From NCBI RefSeq assembly GCF_003086295.3, contig NC_092038.1, positions 127,561,518-127,625,517 on the forward strand: 64,000 nucleotides of DNA, written 5' to 3'. Position numbers and translations under genes: made by a program. Every line of letters starts with the position of its first letter. Position 1 is the stretch's first letter. Under the pieces are notes generated by a model. It searched no databases. It saw nothing but the letters and a program-made list of their open reading frames with translations, and was not told the DNA's origin. Below, piece by piece: positions 21,704 to 32,256 of this stretch. This DNA is from Arachis hypogaea (lineage: Eukaryota; Streptophyta; Magnoliopsida; Fabales; Fabaceae).

Positions 21704-22837
21704 TCAACAACCTTTATTTTGGGAAATAGATGTTCCTCTAGTCTGTGGGGTGCTTGGTCCTTCAAGAGATAGCTTTTGATGCTTCAGTTCCTTCAAGTAA
21801 CGCCTTTGCTATTCTTGTTCCCCAAGCAGTTTGCAAAGCATGCTATTTTGATTATTCTGTTCTTCCTTTATTTGGTCCATAGCTTCTTGCAACTTGGCAA
21901 CAGATACTTCAAGATGCTCCCAGTATTCAATTTGAGGGATCTCCGGGAGGAATTCCTGTGCTCTCCTCTTGATGGGGTCGTCCTGCACTTGTTATCTTTC
22001 CATTGATATTTTGGTGATTGGTCGCTCAACTGAGATATACTCAGTTACTCTCATCTTCACCACAGCATCTTTACATAGCATAGAGATTAAGCTTGGATAA
22101 GCCAATTTGGCATCTTTGGAGTTCTTGTTTGCAATTATGTAAAGTTCACACGAAATCAGCTGATGAACTTCCACTTCTTTTCCCAACATAATGCAATGGA
22201 TCATTACTGCTCTTTTAATGGTGACTTCAGAGCGGTTGCTAGTGGGTAGTATAGAACGCCCAATGAAGTCCAACCAGCCTCTAGCGACTGGTTTGAGATC
22301 TTCTCTCTTGAGTTGATTTGGGACGCCCTTGGTGCTGGTTGTCCACTTGATTTCAGGGAGGCATATGTCCTATAGAATCTTGTCCAAGCCCTTATTTGTT
22401 CTCATCATTCTCCTATTAAAGGAGTCTGGGTCATCTTTCAGCTGAGGTAGCTTAAAGATCTCCCTGATTTTGTCAGGGTGGATGTGAACAATCTTTCCTC
22501 TGACTAAGGTCCGATAGTCATAGAAGGCAGTTTTAGATATTCTCTACCTATCTGTTTGCCACAGATTGGAGTAGAATTCCTGAACCATGTTTCTTTCTAC
22601 CTTTGTTTCCGGATTAGCTAGGATTTCCCAGCTCCTGTTTCGAATTTGCTCTTGGATCTCCGGATATTCATCTTCTTTTAGATCGAATTTGACTTCCAGG
22701 ATCACTGGCCTTAGACCCATTATTTTGTAGTAATAGTCTGAATGTTCTTTGGTTAAGAACTTTCCTTGATTCCAAAGTGGTTTTGGAGTATTCTCTTTCT
22801 TGCCTCTTGGAGTGGTTTGTTTTCCTTTAGGAGCCAT
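21704..22837 (-). pseudogene. Env-position ORF of element A (Transposase_32-like), broken
   Basis: The ATG at 22837 gives MAPKGKQTTPRGKKENT, a basic N-terminus. The domain resembles that of B (45988-47127): EVKFDLKEDEYPEIQEQIRN, EFYSNLW, RSILPTSNRSEVTIKRAVMI and EVEVHQLISCELY. The middle is damaged by stops and frame changes between 22544 and 22273. The tail (21990-21704) is a coiled-coil-like Gln/Glu/Lys stretch ending NKGC-stop. Family membership ('putative plant transposon protein') is from recognition; the function is unknown, and no membrane segment supports an envelope role. Confidence 0.7.
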
Positions 22838-22873
22838 GATCTTAGTGGGTGTTGGCTTAGTGATCATGGATAA

Positions 22874-22911
22874 ACACACCAAACTTAGAGGTTTGCTTGT
22901 CCTCAAGCAAA
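22874..22911 (-). promoter_or_regulatory. Hairpin plus TAAGTTTGGTGT module before env-position ORF of A
   Basis: The sense-strand stem TTTGCTTG/CAAGCAAA with loop AGGA is followed by a short link and TAAGTTTGGTGTG, ending about 36 nt upstream of the ATG. The outer pair is U-A here and G-C in the copy at the 3' LTR. It could be a second primer site, a leader element or a splice or translation signal. Confidence 0.6.
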
Positions 22912-23407
22912 AGAAAGGAAAGGAGAGAGATAGAAGGAGAGCCAAATTTGAATGGTGGAGGAATGGAGGGAGGCCGAATGGGATTTAAAGGGAGTGGGTG
23001 GGTTTTCGAAAATTTTCGAAAGGATAAGATAGAAGATATAATTTGTGAAAGATAAGTATGATAGGGAAAATATATAATTTAAAATTGAAAAGTTTATGAA
23101 AGATATTTGAAAAAGATAAATTTGAATTTTCATTTTGAAAAGAAAAGATTTGAGATGAATTTGAAAAGATAATTGAGTTATGAAAAAAAATTTTAAAAGA
23201 AGTTGGATGGGATTTGAAAAAGATTTGTATTTATGAATTAAGATACATTTGATATCTTTGAAAAAGGGATTTTAGAAATTAGGGTTAAAATTTTTGGAAT
23301 TGAAGGATGAGAGTTTGTAACATGTTTATGCAAGAAATCATGGATTGAGACATAAAAATTGGAAAAAAATTGAGTTGAAAACGAACTCACCTCCTCCCCA
23401 CAATCCT
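22912..23407 (-). other. AT-rich spacer of A upstream of env-position ORF
   Basis: Low-complexity A/T-rich DNA with no supported feature. Confidence 0.6.
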
Positions 23408-23707
23408 GGTGTTAAACGCCCAACCATTGCATGTTTTGGGCATTTAACGCCCAATTGTAGCTTCTCCTGGGCGTTCAACGCCCAGCAGTTGCTTCTAGCT
23501 GGCGTTGAACGCCAGAAACTCCTTTGTCACTGGGCGTTTTTCTGAACGCCCAGGATGCTGTAAATCTGGCGTTAAACGCCCAGAAGGTGCTTCTTTCTGA
23601 CGTTCAACGCCCAGAAGATGCTTCTTTCTGGCATTTAACACCCAGATGACTATCTCTACTGGCGTTGAACGCCTTGTAAATGCTTCTTTTGGGCGTTCAA
23701 CGCCCAA
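23408..23707. repeat. Array of ten ~31-bp-spaced palindromes, element A
   Basis: Ten near-palindromes of the form GGGCGTTNAACGCCC are centred near 23414, 23445, 23477, 23507, 23542, 23573, 23605, 23636, 23667 and 23698. Intervals are mostly 30-32 bp; one of 35 reflects extra bases inside one palindrome. The linkers of about 15 bp vary (gcttctttctg-like words recur). The array lies between integrase and the env-position ORF. Confidence 0.85.
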
Positions 23708-23929
23708 AACAGCTATTATTGGCTTTTTCGCACCAGTGAGCTTCTTTTTGCTGTTTTATCCTCTGAATCCTTCTGTAACTCTGTGAACTCAAGCAATTGC
23801 TATTTTACCTTGAAGATAATTGACATAAACCTGTAAAAATCAATTAATTAACAAATAAGCTTTGTAAATGGCTGGGTTGCCTCCCAGCAAGCGCTTCTTT
23901 ATTGTCTTTAGCTGGACTATTACTGAGCT

Positions 23930-24738
23930 TTAATCAAGTCTCAGTTTTGAGCATTCTTGCTCAAAATTACTTTCAAGATAATGTTTGACTCTCTGTCCAT
24001 TAACAATGAACTTTTTGTTAGAATCATTATCCTGAAGCTCCACGTATCCATATGGTGACACACTTGTAATCACATATGGACCTTTCCACCGGAATTTCAA
24101 TTTCCCGGGGAATAATCTGAGCCTAGAATTAAATAGCAAAACTTTCTGCCCTGACTCAAAGACTCTGGATGACAGTTTCTTATCATGTCATCTTTTTGCT
24201 TTCTCTTTGTAAATTTTTGCATTTTCGAAAGCATTGAATCTGAATTCCTCTAACTCATTTAACTGGAGCAATCATTTTTCTCCAGCTAACTTGGCATCAA
24301 GGTTTAGGAATCTGGTTACCTAATAGGCCTTATGTTCCAGTTCTACTGGCAAGTGACAGGCTTTTTCATACACCAGCTGGTATGGAGAAGTTCCTATAGG
24401 TGTCTTGAATGCTGTTCTGTATGCCACAGAGCATTATCCAAGCTTCTTGCCCAATCCATTCTACGGTTAATCACAGTCCGTTCCAGGATTCTTTTAAGTT
24501 TTCTATTAGAGTCTTCAGCTTGCCCATTTGTCTGTGGATGATATGGAGTAGCTACCCTGTGGCTAACTCCATATCGAACCAAAGCAGAGTAAAGTTGTTT
24601 ATTGCAGAAATGAGTGCCCCCATCACTGATTAGTACTCTAGGGATACCAAATCTGCTGAAGATGTGTTTCTGGAGGAATTTCAGCACTGTCTTAGTATCG
24701 TTAGTGGGTGTTGCAATAGCTTCCACCTATTTGGATAC
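23930..24738 (-). pseudogene. Integrase core (second half) and C-terminus, element A
   Basis: This continues the integrase interrupted by D. After the insertion the frame enters VEAIATPTNDTKTVLKFLQ, then the second catalytic Asp in VLISDGGTHFCNKQL and the Glu in HPQTNGQAEDSNRKLKRI. The C-terminal part (24139-23930) has FPGKLKFRWKGPYVI, the usual integrase C-terminal fold. A TAG replaces an expected Trp just after the junction, and the middle (24390-24140) is broken by stops. Confidence 0.88.
24734..24738. repeat. Target-site duplication of D, left copy
   Basis: gatac precedes the LTR terminus and matches 42745-42749. Removing 24739-42749 rejoins the integrase frame of A in phase. Confidence 0.92.
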
Positions 24739-25267
24739 TGTTCCGAGGGTTACCTAAAACTGTAGGTCGATCTCGATCGAGATCTTCTGTGTTGGTCGGA
24801 GCTGACGTGTCCAGCAGGTGTGTAGCAGCCAGAGCTGGTGTGCCCGACTTGTGGAACTGAGAATGCTGCTGATCCTTTGTCACTGAAGGGTGAGGGGTAC
24901 CTGCAAGGGACTCCGATGCTTAAGTTAGCAAGGGTATTAAACAGGTATTGAGTAGAATCAGAGTATGAATTATACCTGGGTGCTCCAGTGTATTTATAAT
25001 GGTGAGGAGTGACCTCTCTGGAGATAAGATAGTTATCTTATCTTATCTTTGAGTGAAGTCATCTTATCTTTAGGGGAACCGCCTTTATCTTTCTGGGCTT
25101 TGGCTGCCTTTAGATTGGGCTGTGTTCCTTCATTTTGGGCCTGCTTTGGGCTCCTTTGGCGATTTGGCCAAGCTCTTTGAGAAGAGGTCGGATAGTCTGA
25201 CCTGAAGAGGTCGGTCGGCTTGTCGCTAAATATCCCGGGTCGGACAGCTTGACCCAAGGTATGAACA
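24739..25267 (-). repeat. 3' LTR of element D
   Basis: 529 bp with TGTTCATACC ... CTCGGAACA ends on the minus strand. It includes the GATAAG array (about 25028-25075) and an intact TATAAATA box (minus strand, about 24991-24998). It lacks one GATAAGATAA unit and a ~31-bp duplication present in the 5' LTR. Confidence 0.93.
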
Positions 25268-26390
25268 GTGGCCCTGCTTGAGTTCGATTTTTCCATGAGA
25301 TCGTGCTTTTCAGAGCTTCGATCTCTTTGGAAGTAGTGCTCAAGCATCTGTCTTGCTTGTTTCTTCATTGCTTTGCAATCTTACAGATTTTCTAGAGGTT
25401 TGGTACTTCACAGTCCAACCTCTTTTGAGTGGTAGCGTGGGTTTTCTATCCTTGCCTTCTGGATCACGCCTTGCTTTAAGTTTGTGTTGACAACCCTCTG
25501 CTTTGGCGAAGTTGTCCTTGCGGCTTGATATCCGGACTTTTAGTGATATGTCCAATGACTTTTTAGTGTTCTTTATATAGAACCTTTTTTTTAGTCTTGG
25601 ATGATGTTCGTAGCCCTGTTTGAGATTGTGCCTTCTTTGAGTGGAGTTGTATCCTTTTTGGCTAAGCGCATTTGAGCCTTAAGTTGTTTCCCAACCTTTT
25701 GGCTTGTTCTTTTTTGAAGTCGTACTTGCGCCTCTTCTTTAGCTGACGTTGACCTGTATGACTTTGCCCCTGCTTGAGTTCGGACTTTTCCGTGAGACCG
25801 TGCTTTCAGAGTTTCGATCTCTTCGGGGAAGTCGTGCTCAAGCATCCTGACTTTGGTCGATCTTTGAGTAGTTTCTCCTTGTGCGAGTCTGGTATTGCCC
25901 CTTTTACTTTGTTGAGGGGACTTTTCAGCCTTCTTCCGACTTGTTTGGCTTCACTGTTCGGGCTTTTTAGTCATAATCCAACAACTTTTTAGGTAGTGTT
26001 CCGATGGGGAACCTTTTTATAGTTTGTTTGGATGACTTTTTAGCTCCGTCTTTGAGGCTGTGCTTTTCGCTTTTTAAGTAGTGTCTTTTTTCAAGACTTT
26101 GTACCTTTTAGCAAAACATTCCTGGCCTTCCTCTGGCCGTTTGCAAGATGTCTTTGTCCGTTTTTGTGGATCTTTGTAGAGTGTCGATACTTTGTTGTTC
26201 GACCTCTTTTCATCACTTCTGATTTTGTCCACTTTCTGTTTGGTCGAGGTGGTCCTTGGGGCTAATCTGTCTGATGACCTTTTAGTGTTTTCGTAGAACA
26301 CTTTTTAGTCATTATGAACAATTTTGATAGCCTTGTCGTGGAGCCGTGGCTTTTTGGGCGGAGCTATGTCCGTTTTAGCGCACGTTTTTT
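25268..26390 (-). other. 3' non-coding region of D with partial duplication
   Basis: The sense strand contains two related copies, about 500 bp apart, of a stretch that begins ATGCTTGAGCACGACTTCC and ends in CAAGCAGGG (starting near 25845 and 25345). The copy next to the LTR forms the polypurine-like AGCAGGGCCAC. The short frames here lack recognisable domains. Confidence 0.6.
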
Positions 26391-26620
26391 GTTGGTCCGA
26401 CTTCTTCTTGTCGGTCCAAGTTGTAGCTTTCGTTGGTCCGACTTCTTCTTGTCAGTCCAAGTTGTAGCTTTCGTTGGTCCGACTTCTTCTTGTCGGTCGA
26501 AGCTGTTGCTTTCGTTGGTCCGACTTCTTCTTGTCGGTTCAAGCTGTTGCTTTCGTTGGTCCGACTTCTTCTTGTCGGTCCAGCTGTAGCTTTCGTTTGG
26601 TCCGACTTCTTCTTGTCAGT
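26391..26620 (-). repeat. 41-bp tandem repeat, element D
   Basis: About five to six copies of a unit containing ggtccgacttcttcttgtcg and agctttcgtt. The same repeat is much longer in F (54066-54600) and absent from E. Confidence 0.9.
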
Positions 26621-27070
26621 CTCTTCTGAGTTATGTCTGTAATCCTCTTTCTTGGACCTTGTTCAAGTCTCTTTCAGGGATTACTTTTATAACTTTTGTC
26701 GCTTGGGCCGACTTTGTCATGTCGAGTCCCCCTAAGTTATTTCTGTAATCCTCTTTCTTGGACCTTGTTCAAGTCTCTTTCAGGGATTACTTTTATAACT
26801 TTTGTCGTTTGGGCCGACTTTGTCATGTCGGGCTCTTCTAAGTTATATCTGTAATCCTCTTTCTTGGACCTTGTTTAGGTCTCTTTCAGGGATTACTTTT
26901 ATAACTTGTTTTGTAGGAGACCGACTTCGTTAGGTCGATCTCTTCTAAGTTATTTTTATAATCCTCTTTCTTGGACCTTTGTTAGGTCTCTTTCAGGGAT
27001 TACTTTTATAACTTGTCTTGTAGGAGACCGACTTCGTTAGGTCGATCTCTTCTAAGTTATAGCAATTACT
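26621..27070 (-). repeat. ~107-bp tandem repeat, element D
   Basis: About four copies, with the landmark ttggacc at 26652, 26758, 26864 and 26971, each including ctttcagggattac. It is the same family as the 107-bp repeat of E (34015-34690) on the other strand. Confidence 0.88.
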
Positions 27071-27725
27071 CTTTAATAGGGTTGGCCAGACCTCTTTCCA
27101 GGGATTTGCTGATAACTTGGGTTGACTTGGTCCGACTTTTTAGTGTCGGCCAGTCTTTTTAAGTTATTATATAGCAATCCATAAGACCTCGTCGGGTTCT
27201 TTTTGGGATCACTTTCGATAACTTCTTGCATTATTCTGTGTTCATCTTTGCCGATTCGTAGATGGTGGTTTCTGTCCCGGTTTGATCGTCCTTTAGGTGA
27301 ATCGTGTTTTCACCTTTGTCGGACGATCATTCCTATCGAGATCGTACAGTGAATCTGTTCTTCACTTTCTGTCGATCTGTTGCTTTATAATCGGACGATG
27401 AATGCTTTAGATTAATGCGACTTGGGAGTTTGTAGAGTAGTGAATTTTGGTTTTCACTTTGTCGACCTTTGTCAAAATCAAACGATGAATTCGGTTTTCA
27501 TCGTGGTCGGGCGGTGAAGTTGGTTTTCACCTTGCTGACTTGTCGCTTGTAATCAGATGATGAATTTGGTTTTCATCTTGCCGACTTTGTCGTGATCGGG
27601 CAGTGAATCTGGTGTTCACCTTGCCGACCTGCCGTGTCAGGCGTCTTGGTAGGAAACTTTTTAGGGAATCTGCAATTTTTTAATAAAATGAAGATAAGAG
27701 CGTGTACATGTTAGTACTTACCTTT
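27071..27725 (-). repeat. Degenerate repeats around gtgaaaaccnaattcac words, element D
   Basis: Several copies of a unit of about 40 bp with gaattnggttttca and cgaccg/cgacttgtc words occur between 27290 and 27620. The homologous block in F is 53020-53230. No ORF is seen. Confidence 0.65.
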
Positions 27726-27826
27726 CTAGGTCGGGCAATCTTTTTGGATCTTGGCCTGGCGCCCTTTGTAGGCTTGCCATGACCTTGGTAGCTCTTGCCC
27801 CTCGAGGTTGGACACTTTGTAGTAAC
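27726..27826 (-). pseudogene. Integrase C-terminal end of D, cut off by E
   Basis: The minus-strand frame YYKVSNLEGQELPRSW runs to a TAG at 27728-27726. It is the last part of the integrase whose preceding part lies at 38535-38960; E separates them exactly at a duplicated gtaac. Confidence 0.85.
27822..27826. repeat. Target-site duplication of E, left copy
   Basis: gtaac directly precedes the LTR and matches 38535-38539. Confidence 0.95.
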
Positions 27827-28370
27827 TGTTCATACCTTGGGTCGAGCTGTCCGACCCGGGATGTTCTACAGACAAAGCGACCGACCTCTTCAGGTCAGGA
27901 CAACCCGACCTCTTCTCAAAGAGCTCGGCCTAGTCACAGGAAAGCCCAAACAAAGGGCCCAAATAGAGGAACACGTCCCAAATCCAAGGGCAGCCCAAGC
28001 CCATAGAGATAAAGGCGGTTCCCTTAAAGATGACCTCACTTAAAGATAAGATAAAGATAAAGATAAGATAACTAACTTATCTTATCCACAGGAGGCCACA
28101 TCTCACCATTAGAAATACACTGGAGTACCCAGGTATAACTCATACTCTGATTCTACTCAATACCTGCTTAATACCCTTGCTAACCTAAGCATCGAAGTCC
28201 CTTGCAGGTACCCCCCACCCTCCGAGAACGAAGGATCAACACCATCACCAAGTCCAACAAGTCGGACACACCAGCTCCGGCCGCTATACACCTGCCGGAT
28301 ACGTCGGCTCCGACCAACACAGAAGATCTCTACTGAGATCGACCTACAGTTTCAGGTAACCCTCAGAACA
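27827..28370 (+). repeat. 5' LTR of element E
   Basis: TGTTCATACC ... CTCAGAACA. It carries the GATAAG array near 28037-28085. The TATA box position reads TAGAAAT (28110-28116) where the 3' LTR has TATAAAT, so the promoter of this copy is probably weakened. Confidence 0.95.
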
Positions 28371-28390
28371 TTGGCGCCATTGCCGGGGAG
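28371..28390 (+). other. Primer binding site (tRNA-Asp type), element E
   Basis: TGGCGCCATTGCCGGGGA begins one base after the LTR. It is complementary, with one mismatch, to the 3' end expected of plant tRNA-Asp. Confidence 0.85.
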
Positions 28391-28411
28391 CCTGGAAGTC
28401 ATCCCAACACC

Positions 28412-29728
28412 ATGGCGAACAACCATGACAACGACCACGACTCAGGTTTAGAAGATAGAACGCCACACAAAAACACGAATGCTATACTTAAATATACTCT
28501 GGAATCCAATGGAGATAAAAATTCATCAAATCCTGGGGCGATAGAAGCACTTCAAAATCGATTAAAGCAACTTGAGAAAGAAGCCCAACATCAACGCGAA
28601 AAAGAAGAGGATCTACGTCGGGAGATAAGGCGGCACCGAGAATTAGAAGAAAAGCTTATGAAACTCGAAGCCGATCTCAAAACTAAAGCTACACGACCCT
28701 CTACAGAGGATAGCTTTCAGAAAGATCAAGATCCATTCACCAGAGAAATTATGAAGACCAAAATCCCAAAATATTTCAAACTTCCGGATATGACTCTATA
28801 TGACGGCACCTCAGACCCCAACCACCATCTCAGCAACTTTAGAAGTAGAATGTACCTCACTAACGCCTCAGATGCAGTTCGCTGCAAAGCCTTTCCAACA
28901 ACTCTTACCAAGACAGCCATTAGATGGTTCGACAACCTACCTCCAAAATCCATCTTGAGTTTCGACGACCTGGCCAAAAATTTCCTGGCCCGATTTTCCA
29001 TACAAAAGGACAAAGCTAAGCACGCACCCAGTCTACTAGGGATCAAGCAAGGAGATCGGGAGAGTCTTCGCAACTACATGGAAAGATTCAACAAAACATG
29101 CATGGATATACAAAGCCTACCAACAGAAGCTGCCATCATGGGTCTCATAAATGGCCTACGAGAAGGACCATTTTGCCAATCTATATCAAAGAGGTACCCG
29201 ACATCCCTAGACGAAGTACAAGAGCGGGTGCAGAAGTACATCAACATGGAGGAGAATTCTCGACTTGGGGAAGCCTCGAGATTCAGTTCTGCCTACCGAG
29301 ATAAAGATAAAGAATCCAGGAAAAAAGATCGCTCCGGAGAGAAAATAAAAAATATCATAACTACACCCCCTCTTAGGGTATCCTTGGTAGATATTTACAA
29401 AGAAGTCTGCCATACAGAAAAAATACCCCCAGCTCGGCCACTTAAAGGCAATAGGGGAGGAGAAAATCGGAACGAATATTGTGAGTACCATCGAGTTCGA
29501 GGACATTCCACCAACGAATGCTTTGACTTGAAAAACGTCATAGAGAAATTAGTTAGGAAAGGAAAACTAGATCAGTTCCTGGCCAACCGGGACGAAGAAC
29601 CAAGAAAAAGAAGAAGGGATGAAGATGTCGGACGATCTGAACGATCACCCCGCACACTGGAAAGACATATCTACGTGATACACGGTGGATTTGCTGGAGG
29701 AGAAATCTCTAAATCATCCCGCAAGTGA
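28412..29728 (+). CDS. Gag polyprotein, element E
   Basis: 438 residues from the first ATG after the PBS (MANNHDNDHDSGLED). A charged coiled coil spans about residues 45-95 (LKQLEKEAQHQREKEEDLRR). The retrotransposon-gag core follows at about 125-280 (LPDMTLYDGTSDPNHHLSNF, IRWFDNLPPKSILSFDDLAK, MERFNKTCMDIQSLPTEAAI). A C-terminal zinc-binding motif, CEYHRVRGHSTNEC, lies near residue 355. It would assemble virus-like particles and bind element RNA. The TGA at the end is probably a mutated codon, because the same frame continues through the protease. Confidence 0.92.
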   Translation: MANNHDNDHDSGLEDRTPHKNTNAILKYTLESNGDKNSSNPGAIEALQNRLKQLEKEAQHQREKEEDLRREIRRHRELEEKLMKLEADLKTKATRPSTEDSFQKDQDPFTREIMKTKIPKYFKLPDMTLYDGTSDPNHHLSNFRSRMYLTNASDAVRCKAFPTTLTKTAIRWFDNLPPKSILSFDDLAKNFLARFSIQKDKAKHAPSLLGIKQGDRESLRNYMERFNKTCMDIQSLPTEAAIMGLINGLREGPFCQSISKRYPTSLDEVQERVQKYINMEENSRLGEASRFSSAYRDKDKESRKKDRSGEKIKNIITTPPLRVSLVDIYKEVCHTEKIPPARPLKGNRGGENRNEYCEYHRVRGHSTNECFDLKNVIEKLVRKGKLDQFLANRDEEPRKRRRDEDVGRSERSPRTLERHIYVIHGGFAGGEISKSSRK

Positions 29729-30423
29729 CACCTCAAAGAAATATATCATGTCGAAGGCAAGAAAGAGGTGCCAAACATCCCAGCAATCACGTTTACCAAA
29801 GAAGATGCATCCGGAATCGTCTCAGGACACGACGACCCCATGGTCATCACAATCATATTGGCAAACACCAACCTCCACCGCACATTAATTGACCAAGGAA
29901 GCTCTGCTGACATCTTATTCAAAACTGCCTTCGACAAACTCGGCTTAGAAGAAAAAGAGCTAAGAGCATACCCGAACAGCCTGTTCGGACTTGGGGATAC
30001 CCCAGTACAGCCACTGGGATATGTAAGATAGATTATATCGTGGTCGACGTAAGCTCAGCCTACAATGCCTTAATAGGTCGGACAACGTTAAATCAACTCG
30101 GAGCAATAGTTTCAACTCCACATCTATGTATGAAATTCCCAACTACAGAAGGGATAGCTACAATAAAAGCAGATCAAAAGATGGCGCGTCACTGTTATAA
30201 CGAAAGTCTAAATCTCAGAGGTGAAGGAGGAGAGTTCCACACGATCGAACTCGGCAAAGATCAGAGACAAGAAGAACTCCACCCACGACCCGAAGGAGAA
30301 ATAAAAAGAGTCCAGATCGGAGATACCACGGAAAAAACAACTAATATTGGCACAATCTTGAAAGGAGACGCAAAAGAATCGCTAATACGGTTTCTACGAG
30401 ATAATGTTGATCTCTTCGCATAG
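29729..30423 (+). pseudogene. Aspartic protease and linker, element E
   Basis: In the gag frame after the TGA, the region up to 30031 has the protease core with LIDQGSSADILF, the Tat version of the DTG/DSG site, and a hydrophobic stretch ending PLGYVR. A frameshift near 30030 moves to the pol frame (VDVSSAYNALIGRTTLNQLG), the second half of the protease fold, then an acidic linker up to a TAG at 30421 where Trp is expected. Confidence 0.85.
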
Positions 30424-31374
30424 AAAGCTGCCGACATGCCGGGCATAGATCCCGAACTAATGAGCCACAAGTTGGCAGTCTACCCGGGATCTCGGCCGGT
30501 ACAACAAAGACGAAGAAAACTCGGGCCAGACCGGTCCCAAGCTGTAGAAGAACAAGTACAAGCACTACTAGAGGCAGGGTTCATAAGAGAAGTTAAATAC
30601 CCACTATGGCTAGCAAACGTCGTCTTGGTGAAAAAGTCAAATGGGAAGTGGCGAATGTGCACCGACTACACCGACCTCAACAAAGCCTGCCCAAAAGACC
30701 CTTATCCACTCCCAAGCATCGATGCTCTAGTCGATGCCTCATTAGGATATAAGTATCTCTCATTCATGGACGCATACTCAGGCTACAACCAGATTCCAAT
30801 GTATCCACCGGATCAAGAAAAGACCTCGTTTCTTACACCAAAAGCAAATTATTGCTATATCGTAATGCCCTTCGGCCTTAAGAATGCGGGAGCCACTTAT
30901 CAAAGGCTAATGAATAAAGTCTTTTCAGACCACATCAGAAAAATCATGGAGGTCTATGTGGACGACATGTTGATAAAGACATAGAGTGAAGAAACATTAC
31001 TAACCGACTTGGTTCAAGTGTTCGACACCATACGGAAGCACGACATGCGACTCAACCCGGCTAAATGCACCTTCACAGTAGAGGCAGGAAAATTCCTGGG
31101 CTTCATGCTCACACAAAGAGGAATTGAGGCAAATCCAGATAAATGCCAGGCCATACTCAACATGAAAAGCCCGACCTGCGTCAAAGAAGTCCAACAACTC
31201 AATGGGAGACTGGTGGCCTTGTCCAGATTCCTAGCAGGGTCAGCAATAAGATCCCTCCCCTTCTACGCTACCTTAAGGAAGGGAAAAAACGTCGAGTGGA
31301 CAACGGAATGTGAACAAGCCTTCCGAGACTTTAAAGAATTCCTGGGACAGCCCCCCATCCTATCTCGACCATGA
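30424..31374 (+). pseudogene. Reverse transcriptase, element E
   Basis: The frame carries the gypsy RT blocks: AGFIREVKYPLWLANVVLVK, KWRMCTDYTDLNKACPKD, FMDAYSGYNQIPM, MPFGLKNAGATYQRLMNKVF and the catalytic YVDDML at about 30955-30972, then KCTFTVEAGKFLGFMLT and the thumb. Stops at 30982-30984 (TAG) and 31372-31374 (TGA) interrupt it. Without them it would be a complete RT. Confidence 0.93.
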
Positions 31375-31761
31375 AAGGGAGAACCACTCATACTATACCT
31401 CACTGTAGGAAGTTGAACAATAGCCTCAGCACTAATCAGAGAAGATGAAGGGGGACAACAACCCGTCTACTTCATTAGTAAAGCACTACAGGGGTCAGAG
31501 CTGAACTACCAGAAAATAGAGAAGTTCGCCTACGCTTTGATACTCACATCCCGACGACTTCGCCCATACTTCCAAGCGCACACCATCAAAGTTCGGACCA
31601 ACCAGCCCATAAAAAGGATACTACAGAAAATAGATCTAGCAGGAAGAATCCTACAGTGGGCAATCGAGTTGTCCGAGTTTGACCTCTAATACGAGGCACG
31701 GACAGCCATCAAATCACAATACCTAGCCGACTTCATTGCAGAATTCACAGACACCACATAA
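31375..31761 (+). pseudogene. First RNase H (gypsy type), element E
   Basis: LILYLTVGS, then EDEGGQQPVYFISKALQG and ELNYQKIEKFAYALI mark the RT-connected RNase H. It contains a TGA near 31414, a TAA at 31687-31689 where Gln is expected and a TAA near 31759. Confidence 0.88.
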
Positions 31762-32256
31762 ATCCCCACAGAGTGGAACATATATGTGGACGGTTCCTCA
31801 AATAAAGCCGGAAGCAGTACAGGTGTGATATCCGAAAGCAACCAAGGAACCCAACTTGAGCTTTCCTTAAAATTCGGATTCCCAGCCTCAAACAACCAGG
31901 TGGAATACGAAGCGTTATTAGCCGGTTTGAAGCTGGCTAGGGAAGTTGGAGCTCAGAAACTCAACATCTACAGTGACTCACAAGTCGTTATCTCACAAAT
32001 AACGGGAAGCTACCAAGCCAAAGATCCTACCATGAAAAAATATTTGGATTAAACCAAAGAACAGCTTGGACAACTTGGAGAATATAGGATCTGCCACATA
32101 CCCTGCGAGCAAAATGCCCGAGCTGACGCGCCCTCAAAGCTAGCCAGCACCAAACCAGGGGGCAACAATAAGAGCCTCATCCAGGAAATACTACAGAACC
32201 CATCAATATCGAAAGAAGAAAAAATCCTAGCCATAACAGGTCGGGATCAAGGATGG
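31762..32256 (+). pseudogene. Second, archaeal-type RNase H, element E
   Basis: NIYVDGSSNKAGSSTGVI, NQVEYEALLAGLKLA, IYSDSQVVISQI and EQNARADAPSKLAS supply the D-E-D-D residues of the additional RNase H that marks the Tat lineage. One TAA lies at 32050-32052. Confidence 0.9.

Noticed and set aside
23408..23707. Palindromic repeat-spacer layout that looks like a CRISPR array
   Set aside because: The setting is a plant retrotransposon; the repeats are degenerate, the spacers share words and no cas genes exist. Treated as a phased palindrome array.
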